Below, piece by piece: positions 24,501 through 35,900 of a stretch of 64,000 nt of DNA (positions within the stretch are counted from its first letter, which is position 1; each line of letters begins with the position of its first letter). The notes beneath the pieces were generated by a model, which saw only the letters and a program-made list of their open reading frames with translations, did not search any database and had not been told where the DNA came from. Made by a program: the position numbers and the translations under genes. Source of the stretch: Tribonema minus (Eukaryota; Sar; Xanthophyceae; Tribonematales; Tribonemataceae); assembly GCA_017506865.1 (NCBI GenBank), contig JAFCMP010000013.1, forward strand, positions 310,001-374,000, in the 5' to 3' direction.

Positions 24501-27500
24501 CGTCGTTGCCAGGCAACTTCACGCTTATTCTATATCGGCTGCCTTTTGTAGTGACCGTTGCTGACTACACAAGTGACCACTTCATAGTCAACACATTTTG
24601 CTTCAAAACCCGCACCTACTATAATTTCAGATTCTATCGAGTATACATTATCGTAAATGAATTTGAGCACAGCGCGGCGCCTGACAGCCGCCGCTTTGCG
24701 CCTGCCATGTGCGTGGTAGCCTGTTGCAAGGCGTGCTCTGTTCACTGGGCCAGGATTAGGGTTACGGCAATTAAGGTTAGGGGTAGGGTTACAGCAAACC
24801 GTTGCCTGACAGCCGCCGCTTGCGTCTGCGATGTCTGTCCTTGCCGCGCTACAGAAACAAAGGGGGGAATTTCCACGGAGTGCACGCACTGGTCAGAGGT
24901 GAGCTCACATGTCCATTTTTGTTGATTGCCCCCAACTGATTACAACTCGTTTTCTGTGAATTTTTTCAAGACTTGTTGTAATTCTGAATGCTAAGTACCT
25001 CCATTTCTGACTCCTAGCCTAAAACCTAAGCACCATCTTCATTTTTGTTGACTACCCTAACCCTAACTGAGTAAAACTCATTTCTGTGAATTTTTTTTGA
25101 ACTATTGTAATTATGAATGCTAACACCATTTCCGACTTCTAACCTAGAACCTAACGTCATCTCACTCCTAGGTCCCATAACCTGGGGGTTCATGTCTGTC
25201 CCCTCGAGTGCACAAACGGCATCGTGCGTTTGGCTGTATCGCCAAGGAGTTTTCAGGCGACTGGGCACCAAGCGTTTTTTCAGTTTTTGCGCAATGCTGT
25301 ACACAACTTCAAATGCCTTGACGCAGATGCCTGTGCATGTCACAATGCTCCGAACTCACTCACAGCCAGGGTGTACACTCTACACAATAAATTCTGATGT
25401 AACCTCTTTTGTGCATTCGCTGTAGCAGCAAAAGTATGTATCATGCGCAACAGACGGACTTTTCATTCATGGAATATAGACGGACTTTTCATTCATGGAA
25501 TAACAGGAATTCACGAACGTGGGTGTTTGCGCCAGTGTGTGTGTTCATTTTCGTGCACCAAACTAAAAAGAACTATGGTTGGGGCATATGCTGTCACTGC
25601 GACTGTTTGAAGTCTGGATTGAACTCTGTTTGTGCGCCACCTGAGCGCATCACCTGAGCGCTGCAACCGCGTTTCCTTGTACATAGAGTCTATCAAAGCA
25701 GAAGTGCAGTACCTGGTATGCCTTGGCGAGCTGTTTTATGGCACTCTCTGCTTTGTTCTTGCTGGACTAACGAAGCCTTGTCTCACACATGCATCCCTAC
25801 TGTAAATACGACTATTTTGCAGCCTGGAGCCCTGTTTGCATGACACTGACACTGCTACCATATTTCTTTTCTTGCAGGAACAATTGGGGAACGAGCTGAT
25901 GACAGGGTGGCTAGATGGCAACAACCCCCTCAGCACCATCACCATGTGAGTTGCCGCACAGAGTGACTCGTGCGTCGCTGCACATAGAGACTTGTGATTC
26001 ACTGCACATAGTGACTCATGACTCGCCGCACACAGCGATTCGTGACTCGCTTTGTGGTCAATGATTCAACTGCCGTCAATGTCCATTAAAGCGACAGTGA
26101 TCGGGTGCCTGAAGCAGGACACCTCGATGGGCCAAAATTCCAGGAATTTTTCGCTCATCATCCATCGTGCTCATTCATGTAGTCGTTAACGTGGCCTGCT
26201 TTCAGTAGGTGACGCCGCATGCTGACATTACTTGAACAGCGATTAGATTAGAACTATCATGTCGGCGAAGTGACCGCTTCACTCATGAGGATGGTCCACT
26301 CTCTATGAAGCAGCTAAGCCCGTACCTGCGTGCAAGTCTTGGCTGCGTTTTTCGCGCTTTCACTGGAAGGCGCGCAGTCACAGATGCACGGCATCTGCTT
26401 TAGTGCTCTTCAAGGCCTCAAGATTAGTGCTCTTCAAGGCCTCAAGATCTTACATAGCGCGCTGCTGCCATACGCATGCATTGTGACTGAAGTTACGCAC
26501 GCACGGTGACTGTAGTTGCTACCGAGGCATGGTTCCACACCTGGACAATATTTACGCACAATCGCTGCAGTGGTGCACCACACCTAACCCTAACCCTACG
26601 CCTAGGGTTGTGCTGATCATTCCCATGCATTGCTGAACATGACACAGATGATACATAGATGATGTCAATGGTGTCAAGGGTCAGGCGTCCTGACTAACAT
26701 GGACTTTCCGCCACGTCCTGGCCATCATCAGCATGCATCGCCTGACATCATGCATGCATCAATGGTCACACGGGCCAGGCATTTGCGTGGGCCCGTTTTT
26801 AGCGACTGCATGCACGCGAGACTGTGGTTAGGGTTAGGATTAGGGTTAGGGTTTGGGCTAGGTTGCCACATGCGCGACAGTGTCATCTTTCTTTTTTCTT
26901 ACCCATGTACCGCATGCAGTGCGCGTCTCCTGCACGGGACGGGCGCGCATTTGTGCGACGCCCGACTTAATGCTGTCCTTACTCAGTGGTGGTCAGATGC
27001 ACTCGTTCTTGTCCCCTGGCACCCTGCTAAAAACGGGACTGGTAGGGGTCCGGCCGACGGCGTGCATCCCCCCTCCGCATGACCTAATCCTACTTGCTCA
27101 CTGTGTGCATGCATTCTCTTGCTGCTTTCTGTCATCCTCAGCGGGGCCCTGCACGATTTGGGGTACCAGGTGAGGACCCTGAGAAGTTCAACAACTTGAA
27201 GTCACAACACGAAACGCGCCATGCTTTACCCTGTGAAATTCAACAACTCGAAGTCACAACATGCAACGTGCCAAGCTTTAGGCGCAGCGTTATGCAGGTG
27301 CACAGCGCAATGTGCGCTTGTACAGATCTGTCCTGTTTGATTGCATACCCACATCAGGTCTGAACAGTCGTTGTGGCAGCGCTCGTGCTGGTCCCCACTG
27401 CCAGCTTTCACACGACAGCATGACGTAGGCACGGTCGATGCACAATGCTGCAATGAGTGCACTTTGAAGTACTGCTCGTCCACTACCTGCCATGTGCCCC

Positions 27501-28115
27501 GGCGTGCCGTTTGCGTGCGCTCACGTGCTGCGTCATGTGCTGCATTGCCTTGCCATTTGCTGATGGACTCAGCACGTTCATGTTGAAGTTTTCCATCTTG
27601 AAGTTGGGGCTGGTGTTGCCCCCCCTGCCATGCAACTTGCAGTTTTGACACGCCTCTCTGATGGCAATACGGCGTGCCTCAATGACCGCGCAGCCGCCCC
27701 TCTGCGCTGCTCTGTCTCGCAAGTGCAACTTGATGTTATGGCACGCCTCTCAGATGGCAATACGGCGTGCCTTCCTGACCATCACGCATTCTGCGCGCCA
27801 CTGCTCTCAGCGCTGCTGTCTCACAAGTGCAACTTGAAGTTGCGGCACGCCTCACAGATGGCAAGACGGCGCGCTTTGCTGACCATCACGCATGCTGCGC
27901 ACCACCGCCCTCTGCGCTGCTGCCTCTGAACCTCGCCTTTACCCTGGCCCTCACCCTACCCCTCTCTGGACCCGCAGGTCGACTACTCCGTCGCGGATCC
28001 TTTTGAGATCCAGGCGGCCATGGCAGCGCTCAAGCTGATCGCGCCGCGGCAAAACCTCTACGACCGCTACGGAGGCGTGATGCTGCGGCTAAACCCCAAG
28101 CGGGTAGACTTGTAG
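15981..28115 (+). CDS. secreted leishmanolysin-like (metzincin) zinc metalloprotease with an N-terminal Cys-rich module
   Basis: Ten exons: 15981-16108, 16716-16747, 18579-18892, 19854-20025, 20784-20972, 23391-23561, 24855-24898, 25878-25945, 27142-27169, 27978-28115. All phases agree and they total 1284 nt, giving 427 residues plus stop. Residues 1-21 form a signal peptide (ending AIFA). Residues 24-80 carry a CGECGGYGC...ACC...C...PC module. The protease domain has HEMGH at 272-276, so His272 and His276 are zinc ligands and Glu273 is the catalytic base. It continues GIGNW, then THWSE with His347 as the likely third ligand, and ELMTG with the Met-turn Met358. The order HExxH, distant His, Met-turn is that of M8/leishmanolysin-type enzymes. 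It probably acts outside the cell or in the secretory pathway on protein substrates. No pro-domain Cys switch was identified. The intron between exons 5 and 6 holds a TIR element. Confidence 0.9.
17594..17712 (+). repeat. dispersed repeat family B, copy 1
   Basis: Contains attctcgctcagggcgcgaa, gatgaatggtatctaacttg, ctgtacggaatcc and gacagtctgaaagtgtctca. It matches the copies at 62260-62440, 63201-63381 and 63770-63938. Located in a metalloprotease intron. Confidence 0.8.
18225..18409 (+). repeat. dispersed repeat family A, copy 4
   Basis: A full-length copy of about 185 bp in the intron before metalloprotease exon 3, over 90 percent identical by eye to copy 1 at 2771. Confidence 0.8.
18940..19375 (+). 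repeat. about five downstream echoes of the metalloprotease exon 3 end plus donor
   Basis: The exon end gcgaaggcgcggtggcag followed by gtga recurs near 18970, 19028, 19188, 19258 and 19335, each followed by tgacgctcc.. or taagt.. The intervening sequence repeats gagcgctgctgcgg..tgctgagccgtg. Confidence 0.8.
19500..19790 (+). repeat. two upstream echoes of metalloprotease exon 4
   Basis: At 19685-19775, gcagcaagtcatagtgggcg and on through gtccctaagtca copies the real acceptor and start at 19851. At about 19508-19560, caagtcggtgacgtcagcca and the following atggctgg is an older copy of the same exon start. Confidence 0.85.
20095..20400 (+). repeat. downstream echoes of metalloprotease exon 4 end
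   Basis: gtgctatggccacgtggacgatgttctcatcgaatacaagatcacct at 20095-20143 copies the exon 4 3' end. Weaker copies are near 20275-20300 and 20380-20400. TTAGGG-like runs lie between them. Confidence 0.7.
20572..20660 (+). repeat. upstream echo of metalloprotease exon 5
   Basis: About 80 bp (ctccgctgcgttgcagacgg through cgtgcgcggcggcaacgtgt) almost identical to the true acceptor and exon 5 start at 20766-20850. It retains a usable acceptor. Confidence 0.9.
21003..21665 (+). repeat. five downstream echoes of metalloprotease exon 5 end, including its HExxH codons and donor
   Basis: Copies at about 21003-21090, 21137-21220, 21284-21330, 21470-21560 and 21612-21660 repeat gatcaaggagggagtcttcg, then accaggtcgtgctgcacgag and atggggcacgttctgggtga. 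The first two keep a full donor. They still encode HETGH and HEMGH; later copies are decayed. Confidence 0.92.
21800..21845 (+). repeat. upstream echo of metalloprotease exon 6 start
   Basis: gcattggcaactggcccaca followed by acactcaaccgttgcggcgg copies the exon 6 start at 23391 from 1.5 kb upstream. The TIR element lies between the two. Confidence 0.85.
21870..23322. mobile_element. non-autonomous DNA transposon-like element with about 40-bp terminal inverted repeats
   Basis: The left end (about 21888-21915: ccgtatgaaactataattag, then cccgtggggcgagtttttt) is the near-perfect reverse complement of the right end (about 23280-23322: aaaaaactcgccccatgggc, then ttaattatagataatacggt). Sub-terminal ggggtgggg..cattaat motifs also recur at both ends. 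The interior holds three roughly 165-bp tandem units and no transposase. It sits in a metalloprotease intron. No clear target-site duplication was seen. Confidence 0.75.
22541..23025. repeat. three diverged tandem units of about 165 bp inside the TIR element
   Basis: Units start near 22541, 22711 and 22874. They share gagataccgcgcaat.g.gatggagctg, ctg..acat.cggcgattg and gactgcttgaaaagtg, with substantial divergence. Confidence 0.7.
23780..24040. repeat. three roughly 105-bp tandem units in a metalloprotease intron
   Basis: Each contains atgactctacttcgatgcgt, then gtggtt.tgcagtg, and the first two add accttgtggctcttcgacta. None matches a coding exon. Confidence 0.7.
24140..24580. repeat. about four tandem units of roughly 110-130 bp in a metalloprotease intron
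   Basis: Units share gtagtgaccattgctgac, cacaagtg, ctgagcg.tgccctgtg and cgtcgttgccaggc.cggcaac. Confidence 0.7.
24916..25160. repeat. 121-bp tandem duplication after metalloprotease exon 7
   Basis: Two adjacent copies share tttttgttga, ctcatttctgtgaatttttt, ttgtaattctgaatgctaa and ctcctagcctaaaacctaa. Confidence 0.75.
25946..26056 (+). repeat. short tandem array starting at a splice donor (metalloprotease exon 8)
   Basis: Units of about 22-25 bp (gtgactcatgactcgccgca, cacagtgattc...) begin immediately after the exon 8 donor GTGAGT. There are four to five copies. Confidence 0.65.
27649..27925. repeat. three roughly 95-bp tandem units before metalloprotease exon 10
   Basis: Units share cacgcctctcagatggcaat, acggcgtgcctt.ctgacc and ctctgcgctgctgtctcgca. 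Confidence 0.75.
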
Positions 28116-29912
28116 CGAACGGGCCGGGCCTGCAGGGGAGGGGGCTCCGGTGCTGAGCGGTGACAGCTCCGACTGCCCGCAGGCGCATACCGTAGATTAC
28201 CATCTCACACTCTCAGGCGGTGGGTGCGGAGGGCCCAGGTGGCGAGCAGCAGCTGCGTGGTGCATACCTACGTGCAGGGCGTGTACTGACGTGCATCACG
28301 CGGTTGCGCCGATGCCCTTGTGACGCACACGTTGGGGGGGGAGGGGGGGGGGGGGGGGGGGCTGCAACCTCAGCGCTCTCAAGGGGTGACCCCGGAGACC
28401 TCTGACGAGCGCGTGGGACAGGCAGGCCTGCGCTGTATCCTAGGCAGGCCAAGGGTGGGGCGGATGGCAAGTAGGACCACCTATTCGCTCCTCAGGGGCA
28501 CATTGATTTGCCGCGTCGAAACGTCAGAGCCTGGCCGCCGTCGCCGACACCTGTTGCGCCTGTGATGCTCCGCTTCAGTTTCTGAGTGGAAGTTGTCTGT
28601 GGGGGGCGACTAGGGGGGAACGAAGCATCGGACACAGTGCTTATAGCTCCAGTAGAAGTCCCGCTGTGGGTACGAGATAATCTGTTTCATGTGGCAGGTC
28701 CTTAGTCTTATTGACAAGCGTGTGCGTTGAACAGTCTGCGGAGTAACGTAGGGCCGGCTCTTGTGGGAGTTGGGAGTGAGAGGGAAAGGGGGGGGGGGGG
28801 GGGGGTTGGCGGGCAACAAAGATGCTTTTTGAGAATCTATGACAAAGAGGATGCGCCGCGCATCCCAAGCACACTGCAGCAGTGCGGCGGCGCAACCACC
28901 GTCGCTGCAAACAAACACCGCGCGCACCGCGCCGCCAGCAAATTTCCCTTTGTGTGGTATCAAGCCCTGTGGTATCCCCTTCATTTGCACCCACCGGCGT
29001 TGCTGAGCGGGCGGGCCGAGCCGAGGCCTTTGTGTCAGAGTGTTTTTCCCTTGATGACCTCATACATACATGGCATCTGTCCTTACCATCTCGGCGACTG
29101 GCGTGCCTGTCTTCATGCTGCTGCTGTTGCCGGTTGCTCTTGCTGCTGGTTGGTTCCGCGCTGCGCGCTTGTCGTGCGCTTCGTGCGCTTCGGAAGTGCG
29201 TGCTCGTGCGCAACATGATGCACAGAGTAAAGAGCGCGCATGCATTGTCGAAGCGCGTCGTTGCGGGCACACATTCTCAGATGTCGCAGGTGGCGCAACG
29301 AAGACTTGTGCGCCCGTGTATCCATTACCTGCGCGTTTATACTAGCGCCCCACATGGCGCGTGATGACACACTTGGTGGAGTCCAAAAAGGGGGCAGACA
29401 GATGGACGAGAATGTGTGGGGGGGAGGGGGGGGGGGGGGGGGCTTAGAAGTTTGCAAGAGATGATGCAAGAGGTGCATGTACAATATCAGATTCTGGTGA
29501 GGTACCAGCTTGACACAAACACACAAGCATCAGAGCTTTCTTGTGCCGCTTGAGCGTTCTTTCATGTATCTGAAGGACAGTGGTGCCCTGCCCAGGGCAT
29601 GTTGTGATCATTTTTCAGAAAATGGGCTCCCCCTTGCGCAATGTGCTTGCCAGGAAGTTCCGCACACGGTGTCTCTCAGTCGCACACAAAGCAGCCCAAT
29701 ATATTATTTCGTTGCGTCAAACTTCATGCGCCACAAGCAGGGAGCAAGCACGAGTTTTTTTGGTGAGATCGCGCGCGCCAATTTAAAAAAAGTTTGTCAC
29801 TTCCGACGAGAACCAGGTTCAACTTGGCTTCGAAGAACGGCGCCAGAAATTCAAGAGTGCTGTGCTGCACTGCTGTTCCTCGCGCGCAGACCTCATTGTG
29901 TGTGGTGCAGAG
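28116..29912. other. intergenic region between the metalloprotease and the ATPase
   Basis: Contains three poly-G tracts (28337-28360, 28788-28806, 29418-29441) and overlapping short ORFs on both strands. A minus-strand open stretch at 28610-28990 has no recognisable domain. The ATPase promoter should lie in the last few hundred bases; no motif was recognised. Confidence 0.45.
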
Positions 29913-32900
29913 ATGTTGCCATCAGGTCCAGTCAGGCCTGCCTTCGGTTGGGGCGATGCATCCGAAGAGAAGCATGTTTCCCCCAAATCTTCGCAGCAAG
30001 CTCAAGCTCGCGCACCTAGTATCTCTGAGGCTTTCGTGGAGCGCCAGCAGGAGCTCTCCACCCTCTCCGTTAGGCTGGTAAGCAGATCCATCACTCCTTG
30101 TCGCATTGTGCTGCTAGGCTTGGACAAGTCTTCGGCCTTTGTCAGCTGCTGCGGCTCATCCAAACATGCATCGACCTGTGTGCGCTGCCCTCTGATCTCA
30201 GCGCCATGAGATGGTCGTGGAGCTCGCTGAGCGTCTCAAGTATGGGCTCGAGCTGCAGAATTACCACCTGCTCACTACAGAGGAGCTCGCCGGTCGCCTC
30301 TCCACCAGTGTCACCAACGGACTATCTTCGGCAGCGGCAGCGCAGCGCTTGGAGGAGCAGGGCCCCAACGCGATCCCCCCACCGTCCAGTCGGCCCCTAT
30401 GGCTGCGCTTCCTGCTGTGCTTCTTCACAGGGTTCGCTCCACTGCTGTGGACAGCAGCTTTCTTTGTGTTCCTGAGCTGGAAGCCTTTTGGTGCGCCGCC
30501 CACCGACGTCTACAGCTTGGTGCTGGCGATCGTACTCATTGCCGATATCCTGCTCTCCGGGATCTTCACCTTTCACCAGGTCAGCTGAATGATCAACATG
30601 CATTAGGTTGTGTCAAGCACTAATTGCTGTTGAGCTGTATTGTGCTTCTTCTCAATCCCTTGGTAATTCACTAGCCTGGCAAGCCTAGCGCTTCGGCTGG
30701 ACTAGAGCTTTACTTTGCCCTAGTCGAGCTTGCTGACGTCGTAAGTGCAGCCACAGATCGGAGCACGCGCGCGCGCCGTGACCCTAACCGCAATCCAAGT
30801 CTTATTTTCAACCCCCATGCGCAAATGTTCAACAGATGCAAGACATAAGTCGTCGCGCGTGCTGGCCAGCTTCGGCCATAGCCCGTGTGGATTCACTCCG
30901 ACCTCAGTGCTCGCGGTCGGGCTTAACCTAACCCTACTGGTGCTAGCACGATGACAGCATAAGCGCGGTCACAGATCTCAGCAATCAATGTACCGCATCC
31001 GTAACTCTAACCCTAACGTAAACGCTGTCACACACACCATCGCACCCACTGTACCTCAAAGCTTGACCCTAACCCTAACCCTCGCCCTCACCTTAACTGT
31101 ACATACCCTCTCACTAAGTAGCCCTTAGGCTGCCCCTCTGCTAAACCTACCCCTCATCCCGCCTGTACCCTCTCTCTAACCCTAACCCTGACCTTGATAC
31201 CCCATGCACGAACCACCCTCGCCTTCCAACAAGCGCAGGACTCAACTCAAACCCTAATAACCCCAACTCCTACTCATCCTTCAACAAGCGCGCACGACGT
31301 CAAGACGTCGCGCGTGCTAGCCTGCTTCGGCCCTAGCCCTCGTTCACTCACCTCAACCGTGTTGGGATTCACTCTGACCTCGGTGCTGGAGGTACATAGC
31401 ATCAGCCTGGGACTCTCCCTGAACCTAACCCTGACCTTTACCCTAGCCCTCATTCCCCCATCCAGCAAGCGCAGGACTGCAAGCATGGTCGTAAATCATA
31501 GCACCCTCTGTACCCTCTCCCTAACCGCAACCCCAATCCTAACCTTACCCCTCACCCTTCCCACCTGTACCCTCTACTCTAAGCCTAACCCTAATCCAAA
31601 CCCTAACCCTACCCCTCATCCCCCATGCACTCACCACCCCATCATCCTCCAACATGCGCGCAGGACGTCGAGACGTCGCGCGTGCTGGCGGGCGTCGCGA
31701 TGCTCGTCCCGCCCGACTGCGTCGTCATCCGAAACGGCGGCGCCGCGCGCGTGTCAGCGCTCAACCTTAACCCTACCCCTAACCCTAACCCTCAGGACGT
31801 AACCCTAACCCAAACCCTAACCCATCTTCCAACAAGCGCGCAGGACGTCAAGACGTCGCGCGTGCTGGCGGGCTTCGCAACGCTCGTCCCGCCCGACTGC
31901 GTCGTCATCCGCGACGGCGCCCCCGCGCGCGTGTCAGCGCTCGACCTTGTCGTCGGTGACGTCGTCGTCGTGCAGGCGGGCTGCCGCGTGCCCGCAGACA
32001 TGCGCGTCGCCGCCGCCGCCGGCCTCAAGGTCGACAAGAGCACGCTGACGGGGGAGTCGGAGCCGTGCCGCGTAACCGCCAAAACCGCCGGCGCGTCCAC
32101 GTCGCTGCTCGAGGTGCGTTGCGACGGCTGCGGCGGCGGGCAGTAGCAGCGCGTAGCTGAGACGCTCGATGCGACGATTGCGCACTGCTGCTGCAGATGT
32201 TGAGCAGCGGGCTGCGGTGCAGTAGCAGCGCAGCTGGGGGATTCGCCGCAGCGATTGCGCACGGCTGCAGATGTCGAGCAGCGGGCTGCGGCGGCCGCTG
32301 CGGTTCAGTAGCAGCGCGCCGCTGAGACGTCTGGTGCCGCGATGCTCGCGTGCTATCATGGATGTTGCGCGGCGGAGGGTGCATGACGCGTGCTTCACGG
32401 ATCAAGTGAGACTTCAACAACGACGCCAGTGGTGAGGCAGCGTGCGCAGATTCCCTGCGGCGAACGCCAGCTTGCAGGGTGGAAAGCACGTTCATGAATG
32501 TTCCACTCACAAAGCTGTGAGCTGTCATGAGATGCAGTAGTCTTTTGCTCTCTTGCGTCGTACGTGACGCGCTGGTCAGCGCTTGCAGTGCTCTCAGTTT
32601 TGGCGACTGTGTGGAGCCTTCCTGTCCGACTGAGCTCGAGCCACCCTCATCACAGGCCTTGACACCCCTGTCAATGGGCTCAACCATTAATCTGCCCCTC
32701 CTGCCCCCCCCCCCCCTCCCCACCCTCACAGGCCACAAACACCCTGCACATGGGATCCAACGTCTGAAGGATGAGGGCACCGTTCTGCTCCACCTGGCTC
32801 GAATTGCTCCCATCACAGGCCTTAAAACCCCTGCCAATGGGCTCAAGCGTTCATCTGCCCCTCCTGCTTGCCCCCCCCCCCCCCCCTCACAGGCCACAAA

Positions 32901-35900
32901 CACCCTGCTCATGGGATCCAATATCGTAGAGGGCGAGGGCACCGGCATCGTCTTTGCCTGCGGCGCCGACAACCAGCTCTCCAAGATAGCCAAGCTGGCG
33001 AGCGGAGAGTCGGCGCAGACGACCCTGCAGCAGGAGATCGGCCGTTTCGTCGCCATCATTGCGGGCTTCGCGGTGCTGACGGGTGCCGTTGTGGTCGTCT
33101 GGTGGGCGGCGTTTCTCAACACGCAGCACCCCGGCTTCATGTCCATCGGCACCATGATCGCCAACGCCATCAGTGAGTCGCGCCAGAGAGTCGTGTCAGT
33201 GATTCGTGTCAGTGAGTCGTGTCAGTGAGTCGTGTCAGTGAGTCGTGGCAGTGATTCATGTCAGTGAGTCGTGTCAGTGAGTCATGTCAGCGAGTAATTT
33301 AAGTGAGTCATGTCAGCGAGTCGCGCGCCGCTCGCGCGCTGTTGTCGACGCCAACGATCACCGCATCGTCTGCGAGTAGAGCTCGGATTGCCACCACTTG
33401 CCAAGGAAACGCAGAAGAATCTGATCATAGTGGTTCTTGCATGAGGCGCATCCACAGCAGTGTGTGAGGAGGTGGTCATCAATGCATGCAACATTGCGGC
33501 TACTTTGCCATGCAACGGGCTTGCAAATGTTCAAACACAAAAGCGCAGACCGCGCGGCGCGAATGAAACGTTCCACAAATCCATTCATTCATATCAATCA
33601 GCATACTTCGCAGTATTTCATATCACCCCATACAGGCGCTTCCACTCACCCGTTAACTGCCAACACGCGATTGAGTCCTGCGGCAGGCGGCAGCGATGTG
33701 AAGTCAACTTCTGAAGGCATACCTACATACCCTAGGCACGCCGCTTTTCCTTCTGATTTGCACGGTCGACGCGCTCCGTTCTTGCGCTGCGCAGGCGTCG
33801 TTGTGGCGTTTGTCCCCGAAGGTCTGCCGCTGGCGCTGAGCATGGGGCTTGCCATCATCGCCAACCGGTGAGCATAATTTTTCTTGCAACGTTTTTTCAG
33901 GTTTCTTGTAAGTATAATTAGGGTTAGGGTTAGGGCGCTGGCACTGAGCGTGGGCGTTACCCTTTCCGCCAGCTGGTGAGCTGTAACTCTCTGTAGCCGT
34001 ACCCAGATTTCAGGGCGAAAATTGGGGTTATTGTTGGCTTCACATTTGAGGGTAGGGGTTAGGCCGCTACCGCTGAGCATGGACCTTGCTATCATAGCCA
34101 ACCGGTGAGCAGACACATTTGCTTATTTCGTCAGAACGTTATTCTCTCACGAGCCAAATTGCAGAAGATCTCAAGCTGACCTCAGAAAGATTCTGGCCAA
34201 ACCCGCAATATCAGGTGCACCACTTCAAGTCTACACTTTTTGCAAGCCCTAGTAACATTGCCCCGTCTCAAAAGCCTGAGGGGCGGAAGTTTACAATCAT
34301 TGCCAGGTTGCAGGAGAGGATTGGGACGCTCAGGCTGGCGCTGAGCCCATCATTGCCAACCGGTGAGCAGAAAAATACTCGGACCACTCGCTTCTCATCG
34401 GCATGCGCAGAGTTTGGTCAGGTTCTTGTCAAGTTCACAGTGAGGGTTAGGGCTGGGCCGCTGACGCTGAGCGTGGGCGTTGCCCCTTGTGCCAACTGGT
34501 GAGCTGTTAGTTACTCTCCACAGGCGCAACGAGGGTCTTTAGAAAGCTAGAGTTGGGGTTACTATCAGGTTCACATTTTAGGGTAGGGGTCAGGCCGCTG
34601 GCGCTCAGCATGGGGCTTGCCATTCAGTACCATCTGTCGAGCAAGTTCAATGGCGGAAGCGATCAATGGTGCTGCCTCTGAGAACACGGTGGCCCGGCTC
34701 AACCGCCCGGACCGTTCCTGAGACCATTCCTTCCTGTTATACTATTGCTGCAGTGCCGACACGTACTGCCTCATTGAAGCTTTGTATGTTTACCTTGAGC
34801 CCCGTAATTATCATCCATGTTGTTCAACAGTACAAAGCGTAGTACTCTCTGCTTGCGCTGTTTTGACAATTCTCGTTTTGGCGCCGGAAAACTCAGACCA
34901 TTCATGTCGAGCTTGCTACTTTTACCCAGGCACTCTTTTGTTCTCGCACACTATGGTGCTGCACCCCGGTCGTTTGTTACTGCTCACCACCATCAAATGC
35001 CCCCGATTAACGTGTTCTGGTGTGTGCCGGCCGGATGATTTTGTTGCTACAAGGACTTCATGTCTTGCGCCCGCTGGTCATTCTGTGCTGCCCAGGGTTA
35101 AGGATCTCAACTTCAACCTAACCCTAACCCTACTCCTGACCCTAGGGCGGGTCCCACGTGAAGGCCCTCGGCGAGCTGCGAAGGCCCTGGCGCTCGTATC
35201 TCTGTTCACTCCCTGCCTCCGTACTCGCTTCGTGCTGCCTCAGACTGTGCTCCGTGCACTCCATCCTGCTCAAGCGCCTCGGCACCATAGAGACCCTCGG
35301 CTCCGTGTCGCTCATCGCCTCCGACAAGACGGGCACGCTCACGCAGAACAAGATGAGCGTTGCTGCGGTCATCACCGCCGCAGCAGCGCTCAGCACCGAC
35401 GACGCCGCCGCCGTCGTCACCATCGGCAGAGAGGAACTGGACGGTCTTCTGAGCGATGACGCGCGCCGCTTCGCGCCGCTGCTCCGCTTCGCGCCGCTGC
35501 TCCGCGTGGCGGTGCTCTGCAACCAGTCGCGCCTGCAGTCGAGCGACAACGAAGCAGCGGATGATGCTCAGCAGCAGCGTGAGCGCGATACACAGGACGC
35601 TGGCCTCGATGACATTGAGACCGGCGGTGCGTTGACCACTGCGGCCGCTGCCGCCACTGCTGCTGCTGCCGAGCAGCAGCGGCTGAGCGTCGTCGGCAGC
35701 AACGGCATCGACCAGGCGCTGCTGAGCTGGGCGCACGCCGCCGCCGCCGCGCAGCCGCTGCTGCGCGCGCACGCGCAGGAGGCCCTCGTGCCCTTCTCGT
35801 CGGCGACCAAGACGTCGTGCGTCGTCGTGCGGCGCCGCGGCGGCGGCGGCGACGGCGGCGGCGGCACCACCGACGGCAGTGGCAGCGGCAGCACTGCCGG

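Noticed and set aside
28610-29270. Minus-strand ORFs between the protease and ATPase genes
   Set aside because: No recognisable domain and overlapping ORFs on both strands; the poly-Pro stretch comes from a G-run.
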